Positions 33,883-39,886 of a stretch of DNA of 39,886 bases are shown one piece after another (the stretch's first letter is position 1; each line of letters starts with the position of its first letter). A program made the position numbers and the translations under genes. Origin of the DNA: an uncultured Selenomonas sp. (GTDB lineage: Bacteria; Bacillota; Negativicutes; Selenomonadales; Selenomonadaceae); NCBI GenBank assembly GCA_900552565.1, contig USAK01000015.1, positions 1-39,886 of the forward strand. The letters are read 5' to 3'. A model generated the notes under the pieces. It was not told the origin of the DNA. It searched no databases and was given only the letters and a program-made list of their open reading frames with translations.

Positions 33883-33918
33883 TTAAGTATATGGGATTTT
33901 GCAATAGGAGGCTTTGCA

Positions 33919-35295
33919 ATGAAAAAATACGATGTGGCGATTGTCGGCGGCGGTCCGGCTGGTGTCATGGCAGCTTATGAGCTCGTCGAGAAAAAACCGG
34001 GACTGCGCGTCATTGTCTTCGAAAGCGGCAAGGACATCTACCATCGCGTCTGCCCAATTTCCGCGGACAAGGTCAAGAGCTGCATTGGCTGCAAGCCCTG
34101 CAGCATCATGCGCGGCTTTGGCGGCGCGGGGGCTTTCTCCGATGGCAAATACAACTTCACGACGAAATTCGGCGGCTGGCTCAATGAATATCTGCCCGAC
34201 GATGAAGTCATGGAGCTCATCGACTATGTCGACAAAATCAACATGAAGCATGGCGCGCCGTCGAAGGTCTTCTCGACGAAAGGCTCGGACATCGGCCGTC
34301 TGGCCCTGCAGCATGACCTGCACCTGCTCTCGGCGAGTGTGCGCCATCTTGGCACAGAAAACAATCTGCGTATGCTCGAGAAAACGTATGAATACCTCAA
34401 GACGAAAGTCGAATTCCGCTTTGAATGCCCGGTGGCCCATATCGAGTCGGACGGCCAGGGCAATAATCAGCTCGAGCTTGAGAACGGCGAAAAAGTCGAG
34501 GCCGACTTCCTCGTCATCGCGCCGGGCCGCGCCGGTGCCGAGTGGTTCTCGAATGAATGCAGCCGTCTGGGCATCGAACAGGAGAACAACCGCGTCGATG
34601 TCGGCGTGCGTGTCGAAGTGCCGGATGAGGTCTGGAACGATATCACGAGTCAGGTCTATGAGGCAAAACTCATTTACCGCACGAAGCAGTATGGCGATTT
34701 CGTGCGTACGTTCTGCATGAACCCGCACGGTCATGTCGTCATGGAGAATACAGATGGCATCGTGACGGTCAACGGCCATTCCTACAGCGACCCGAAACTT
34801 CAGAGCCACAACACGAACTTTGCGCTGCTCGTTTCGAATCACTTCACGGAGCCTTTCAAGGCCCCGCATCAGTACGGCAAACGCATCGCTTCGTTTTCGA
34901 ACATGCTCGGCGGCGGCATCATCGTGCAGCGCTATGGCGACCTCATCAAGGGACGCCGCACGAATACGCACCGCATGAGCAAGAGCTTTACGAAGCCGAC
35001 GCTGGCGGCCACGCCGGGCGATCTTTCGCTCGTGCTGCCAAAGCGTCATCTCGACAACATCATCGAGATGATTCAGGCGCTCAATTACATCGCGCCGGGC
35101 ATGACAAATGATGATACGCTGCTTTACGGTGTTGAGGTCAAGTTCTACAGCTCGCGCGTCGTGCTCTCAAATCAGCTCGAGACAAAACTGCGCAACGTCT
35201 TTGCGACGGGCGACGGCGCCGGCGTCACGCGCGGCCTTTCGCAGGCCGGGGCCAGCGGCGTCTACGTAGCCCGTCAGATTCTTTCGCGCATGTAA
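33919..35295 (+). CDS. FAD-dependent oxidoreductase (COG2509-like)
   Basis: Flavoprotein of unknown reaction. The 458 residues start with a Rossmann FAD fold (KKYDVAIVGGGPAGVMAAYE, GxGxxG at 10-15) and, near residue 50, a cysteine-rich stretch CPISADKVKSCIGCKPCSIM followed by GFGGAGAFSDGKYNF. This combination is the mark of COG2509-type proteins. The C-terminal GDGAGVTRGLSQAGASGVYVA closes the FAD site. ATG 33919 is chosen for TAGGAGG 7-13 nt upstream; a start at 33808 would extend through the leader and is rejected. The long structured leader and strong promoter set it apart from its neighbours. The cysteines could bind Fe-S or a thiol-active centre; this is inference. Confidence 0.88.
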   Translation: MKKYDVAIVGGGPAGVMAAYELVEKKPGLRVIVFESGKDIYHRVCPISADKVKSCIGCKPCSIMRGFGGAGAFSDGKYNFTTKFGGWLNEYLPDDEVMELIDYVDKINMKHGAPSKVFSTKGSDIGRLALQHDLHLLSASVRHLGTENNLRMLEKTYEYLKTKVEFRFECPVAHIESDGQGNNQLELENGEKVEADFLVIAPGRAGAEWFSNECSRLGIEQENNRVDVGVRVEVPDEVWNDITSQVYEAKLIYRTKQYGDFVRTFCMNPHGHVVMENTDGIVTVNGHSYSDPKLQSHNTNFALLVSNHFTEPFKAPHQYGKRIASFSNMLGGGIIVQRYGDLIKGRRTNTHRMSKSFTKPTLAATPGDLSLVLPKRHLDNIIEMIQALNYIAPGMTNDDTLLYGVEVKFYSSRVVLSNQLETKLRNVFATGDGAGVTRGLSQAGASGVYVARQILSRM

Positions 35296-35333
35296 ATCAT
35301 CATGTATTTTCCTTACGGAAAAAGCTGGCTGTC

Positions 35334-35380
35334 TTATGCCAGAAAGTACGCTTTACCGCACTTTCTGGCATAAATTTTTT
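35334..35380 (+). terminator. Intrinsic terminator after the FAD oxidoreductase
   Basis: TTATGCCAGAAAGT (35334-35347) pairs perfectly with ACTTTCTGGCATAA (35360-35373), then A and six T. Confidence 0.93.
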
Positions 35381-35381
35381 G

Positions 35382-35420
35382 TTGCCAAGGGTCGACCGTT
35401 CGCGTTATATAAGATATAAT
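35382..35420 (+). promoter_or_regulatory. Promoter region of ywiB-argS-rpoE
   Basis: Two overlapping possibilities: TTGCCA (35382-35387) with a TATAT -10 near 35406, or TCGACC (35392-35397) with a perfect TATAAT (35415-35420). Each has about a 17-bp spacer. Confidence 0.55.
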
Positions 35421-35450
35421 AGTATACAATGTATAAAAGGAGGAAGGCGG

Positions 35451-35891
35451 ATGAGTGAGAAGAGACCGGTTATCGTGAAAGTCAGGGGGTCCTGGCAGGA
35501 TGCCGAGGGACAGAAGGACAGCATCCGCACGGTCGCAAAGGGACATCATTATTTCCATCGCGGCAAACACTATGTCATCTATGAGGATGAGAGTGTGGAG
35601 CAAGGAAAAAAGATTTCCACGGTGCTCAAGATTGATGATGGACATATGACGCTTTTGCGCAGGGGCGTCCTCGAACAGGAACAGCGCTTTGAGACAGGCC
35701 GGGAGCATACGAGCATTTACCGCACGCCGTATGGCAATATCGACCTTGCCGTGCGCACCGAGGAGCTTCAGGTGGATTACGGCGAAATCGCGGGCCGCGT
35801 CGATATCCGTTACGGCCTTTGGGTCAACGGCGCCTTCCAGAGTCAGAATCAGCTTCATATCGAAGTTGAAGAAGACATGCCTGAAGCATGA
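35451..35891 (+). CDS. DUF1934 family protein (YwiB-like)
   Basis: Beta-barrel protein of unknown function (146 residues, calycin-like fold in the family). Visible family features are the N-terminal PVIVKVRGSWQDAEGQKDS, the central HYFHRGKHYVIYEDES and RTPYGNIDLAVRTEEL, and the last strand IRYGLWVNGAFQSQNQLHIE. ATG 35451 has AAAAGGAGGAAGG upstream. It lies upstream of argS, as ywiB does in Bacillus, where the order is also ywiB-argS-rpoE-pyrG. Probably one operon with argS. Confidence 0.9.
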   Translation: MSEKRPVIVKVRGSWQDAEGQKDSIRTVAKGHHYFHRGKHYVIYEDESVEQGKKISTVLKIDDGHMTLLRRGVLEQEQRFETGREHTSIYRTPYGNIDLAVRTEELQVDYGEIAGRVDIRYGLWVNGAFQSQNQLHIEVEEDMPEA

Positions 35892-35965
35892 GACCATGAA
35901 CACCACCATGAATATCATGGAAGGAAACATACAGTTCATCATAAATCCGGATAGGAGGAAATCTT

Positions 35966-37621
35966 TTGGAAATCAAAGACATATTGACAGAGGCCATTGA
36001 AAACGCTGCAAAAGCAGCGATCAGCGAGGGCGCACTGCCTGAGGGGACGCTGCCGCAGGTCGTCCTCGAAGTGCCGCCACAGAAGGAATTCGGTGATTTT
36101 GCGACGAATTTTGCCATGCAGTCGGCACGCGTCTTCCATAAGAACCCGCGCCAGATTGCTGAGGAAATCGCCAGCCGCATCAAGGGCGACTGGCTCGACC
36201 ATACGCAGATTGCCGGACCGGGCTTCCTGAATTTCTACCTCAAGGGCAATGTGCTCTACGATTCGTTCCAGAAAATCCTGGAGGAAGGCGAAAGCTTCGG
36301 CAATCTGCCGAAGGTTGACCATCCGAAAATTCAGGTTGAGTACGTCAGTGCCAATCCGACGGGCCTGCTGCATGTTGGCCACGGCCGCGGTGCTGCTGCC
36401 GGCTCGGCTCTTGTCAACCTGCTGCGCGCTGCCGGCTACCCCGTCGAGAGCGAATACTACATCAACGATGCGGGCAACCAGATGAACAATCTCGCACGTT
36501 CCGTCAATGCACGCTATCTCGAGCTGCTCGGCAAAGAAGTGGAATTTCCGGCAGACGGCTACCATGGCCAGGACATCATTGATACGGCTCAGCGCATCAT
36601 TGACCGCGATGGCGATAAATACCTTGCCATGAGCGAAGAAGAACGCCTTGCCATCTTCAAGGACCTCGCTTACCACGAGAAACTCGCCATCCTCAAGGAA
36701 GACCTCGAGAAGTTCCACGTCACGTTTGACCATTGGTTCAGCGAGCGTACGCTGCATCCGGACGCGGTGCGTCACGTCGTCGAAATCCTCAAGGACAAGG
36801 GCGATATTTACGAGAAGGACGGCGCTCTCTGGCTGAAATCCACGGCCTATGGTGATGACAAAGACCGCGTCGTCATCCGCGACAATGGCGAGCCGACGTA
36901 TCTGGCTGCCGATATCGCTTATCATCATAATAAGTACGAACGCGGCTTTGACCGCCTCATCAATATCTGGGGCGCGGACCATCACGGCTATGTCTGCCGC
37001 GTCAAGGCAGCGATGCAGGCCCTCGGCCACGACCCGAAGAAACTCACGGTACTGCTCCTGCAGATGGTCAGTCTCTATCGCGGCGGCGAGCTCGTCAAGA
37101 TGAGCAAGCGCACGGGCCAGAGCGTTACGCTCAACGAGCTCATGGAAGAAGTCGGTACGGATGCTGCCCGCTATTTCTTCCTCATGCGTTCGCTTGACAG
37201 TCAGCTCGACTTTGACCTCGACCTTGCGAAGAAAAAGTCGAATGACAATCCGGTCTACTACATCCAGTATGCACATGCGCGCATCTGCAGCATCTTCCGC
37301 CAGGCCGAAGAGACGCATCTCGTCCTCGGCAAAACGCCGAAGCTTGAGCTACTGACGGATGAGAGCGAAGTTGCCCTCATCAAGAAGATTGAGGAATATC
37401 CTGAGGAAGTCAAGAAAGCGGCTGACGATTACGCACCGCAGCGCATCGCGCGTTACAGCTACGACCTCGCGGCGCTGTTCCACAGCTTCTACAACAAATG
37501 CCGCATCATGGGCGTTGACCATGACCTCGCGGAGGCACGCCTGGCCCTCGTCACGGTCACGGCCCATGTCATCCGCCACAGCCTCGGCATCCTCGGGGTA
37601 TCCGCGCCGGAGCATATGTAA
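35966..37621 (+). CDS. argS: Arginyl-tRNA synthetase
   Basis: Class I synthetase charging tRNA-Arg. The 551 residues include an N-terminal additional domain (1-115, FGDFATNFAMQSARVFHKNP), the HIGH motif in SANPTGLLHVGHGRGA (about 128-143), a KMSKS-like VKMSKRTGQS (about 377-386) and the C-terminal helical anticodon domain (DYAPQRIARYSYDLAALFHS). TTG 35966 is the start, with ATAGGAGGA 7-15 nt upstream. The 74 nt between the DUF1934 gene and argS contain no terminator. Confidence 0.97.
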   Translation: MEIKDILTEAIENAAKAAISEGALPEGTLPQVVLEVPPQKEFGDFATNFAMQSARVFHKNPRQIAEEIASRIKGDWLDHTQIAGPGFLNFYLKGNVLYDSFQKILEEGESFGNLPKVDHPKIQVEYVSANPTGLLHVGHGRGAAAGSALVNLLRAAGYPVESEYYINDAGNQMNNLARSVNARYLELLGKEVEFPADGYHGQDIIDTAQRIIDRDGDKYLAMSEEERLAIFKDLAYHEKLAILKEDLEKFHVTFDHWFSERTLHPDAVRHVVEILKDKGDIYEKDGALWLKSTAYGDDKDRVVIRDNGEPTYLAADIAYHHNKYERGFDRLINIWGADHHGYVCRVKAAMQALGHDPKKLTVLLLQMVSLYRGGELVKMSKRTGQSVTLNELMEEVGTDAARYFFLMRSLDSQLDFDLDLAKKKSNDNPVYYIQYAHARICSIFRQAEETHLVLGKTPKLELLTDESEVALIKKIEEYPEEVKKAADDYAPQRIARYSYDLAALFHSFYNKCRIMGVDHDLAEARLALVTVTAHVIRHSLGILGVSAPEHM

Positions 37622-37687
37622 GTCAAAGTCATAAAGTCATTTCGTAAGTTACGCAGAATCACGCAGATTGCGAAGGGAGATATATCA

Positions 37688-38020
37688 ATGGATTTTCTGA
37701 AAAGCTCAGAAGTTGATGTCGCTTATTACATCCTGTCTCAGGCAGGCAAGACGATTTACTACAAGGATCTCGTCCTTGACGTCATCGAGAAAACGCATAA
37801 GCCGGTGCAGTCGCTGTCGGCAGCCATCTCGGAAGTCTACACGCTCATCAACATGGACAGCCGTTTCCATTATGAAGGCGAAGGCCAATGGGGCCTGACG
37901 GAGTGGAATCCGCCGGAGGTCAAGCGCACGCACACGAGCCGTTCGACGTCGGGTTCGAGCAAGGCTGCAGCAAAAGCCAGCAGCAACCGCAAGAAGAAGC
38001 TCGAGAGCATCCAGGAATAA
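37688..38020 (+). CDS. rpoE: RNA polymerase delta subunit-like protein, HARE-HTH domain, basic tail
   Basis: Small protein of the RNA polymerase delta family (110 residues). The N-terminal winged-helix HARE-HTH domain (1-75, SSEVDVAYYILSQAGKTIYYKDLVLD) that docks on RNA polymerase is clear, including the final VYTLINMDSRFHYEGEGQWGLTEW. In Bacillus the domain is followed by a long acidic tail that helps recycle polymerase; here the tail is only about 34 residues and is basic (KRTHTSRSTSGSSKAAAKAS then NRKKKLESIQE). The position between argS and pyrG matches the Bacillus rpoE, so it is an ortholog with a changed tail. Functional consequences are inference. Confidence 0.85.
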   Translation: MDFLKSSEVDVAYYILSQAGKTIYYKDLVLDVIEKTHKPVQSLSAAISEVYTLINMDSRFHYEGEGQWGLTEWNPPEVKRTHTSRSTSGSSKAAAKASSNRKKKLESIQE

Positions 38021-38027
38021 TAGCGTC

Positions 38028-39702
<1,675 letters not shown>

Positions 39703-39717
39703 AACAACACAGCATAG

Positions 39718-39745
39718 AGAAGACCCGGTTTTCCGGGTCTTTTTG
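39718..39745 (+). terminator. Intrinsic terminator after pyrG
   Basis: AAGACCCGG (39720-39728) pairs with CCGGGTCTT (39733-39741) around TTTT, then three more T. Confidence 0.93.
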
Positions 39746-39762
39746 ACGTGAGGTATCTAGAT

Positions 39763-39886
39763 ATGAATGCATTATTTACCGCGATGCTGCAGGACGGCGC
39801 CCTGCAGCGTCTGCGGAATTATACACAGGGGGAGCCGGCGGAGGCCCTCGTCTACGGACTCGGCGGCTCGCAGAAGCACGCGGCCG
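39763..39886 (+). CDS. mfd: Transcription-repair coupling factor Mfd, N-terminal fragment (3' end outside window)
   Basis: Only the first 41 codons are in the window (MNALFTAMLQDGALQRLRNY, then a short linker and ALVYGLGGSQKHAA). The GLxGSxK stretch is typical of the start of the Mfd UvrB-like domain 1, so Mfd is the best guess; with so little sequence another protein cannot be excluded. GAGGT lies about 8-13 nt upstream of ATG 39763. The gene follows the pyrG terminator, so it has its own or read-through transcription. Confidence 0.6.
   Translation, partial: MNALFTAMLQDGALQRLRNYTQGEPAEALVYGLGGSQKHAA

Larger units (their letters stand above)
33611..33918. other. 308-base divergent intergenic region (putP / FAD oxidoreductase)
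   Basis: No gene is seen here. The part next to putP (about 33630-33690) is A/T-rich and probably holds the putP promoter, for which I find no clear -35/-10 pair. 33700-33765 is very A/T-rich. The right part contains the oxidoreductase promoter (33770-33798) and its structured leader. Confidence 0.8.

Overview
The window reads as chromosomal DNA of a diderm Firmicute of the Negativicutes (Selenomonas/Mitsuokella-like). The strongest sign is an OmpM-type outer-membrane porin at 22746-24086, with a signal peptide, one SLH domain, a short helix, a beta-barrel and a terminal Phe, in a background of Firmicute gene order. GC content is fairly high. TTG starts are common, often overlapping the previous stop codon. 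I see no prophage, insertion sequence, CRISPR array or integron; almost everything is core metabolism and information processing. The genus is inference.

Layout. 1-8.7 kb: the end of dnaJ, then prmA-rsmE-mtaB, a HIT protein, rpsU, yqeY, an NfeD-like protein, floA and an unknown membrane-anchored protein. Apart from two insertions this follows the Bacillus dnaK-to-yqfB block. The insertions are the HIT gene and a decayed metal P-type ATPase with a csoR-family repressor, placed between dnaJ and prmA. 8.8-13.7 kb: polyprenyl diphosphate synthase, two tatA genes, tatC, a UbiD-family decarboxylase and a UbiA-family prenyltransferase, which fits late menaquinone synthesis plus Tat export. 13.8-21.4 kb: one-carbon and redox genes: folD, fhs, a DASS anion transporter with an attenuator-like leader, a short methylenetetrahydrofolate reductase, and an NfnAB-like flavoprotein pair. 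21.4-24.1 kb: a DEDDh exonuclease, a DUF523 protein and the porin with a long structured leader.

24.2-26.7 kb: azlCD-like branched-chain amino-acid exporter genes divergent from an XRE-cupin regulator, then purine nucleoside phosphorylase. 26.8-27.1 kb: a tRNA operon (Asn-Glu-Val). 27.1-30.7 kb: a NiaR-like repressor, an HD-domain protein, glnS and a small unknown protein. 30.7-33.6 kb: an ArsB/NhaD-type transporter convergent with putP. 33.8-39.9 kb: an FAD-dependent oxidoreductase with a structured leader, then DUF1934 (ywiB)-argS-rpoE(delta)-pyrG, again in Bacillus order, and the first 41 codons of what looks like mfd.

The genes most likely to work together are folD/fhs/metF-like/nfnAB (C1-folate flux and pyridine-nucleotide balance), the prenyl synthase/UbiD/UbiA set (quinone), and nfeD/floA/unknown (membrane microdomains). 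I found no obviously new multi-gene system. The most unusual signals are small: three putative RNA leaders (DASS transporter, porin, FAD oxidoreductase), the broken ATPase that keeps an operator-like site and an intact regulator, an RNA polymerase delta-like protein with a basic tail, and the unknown third gene of the nfeD-floA operon.
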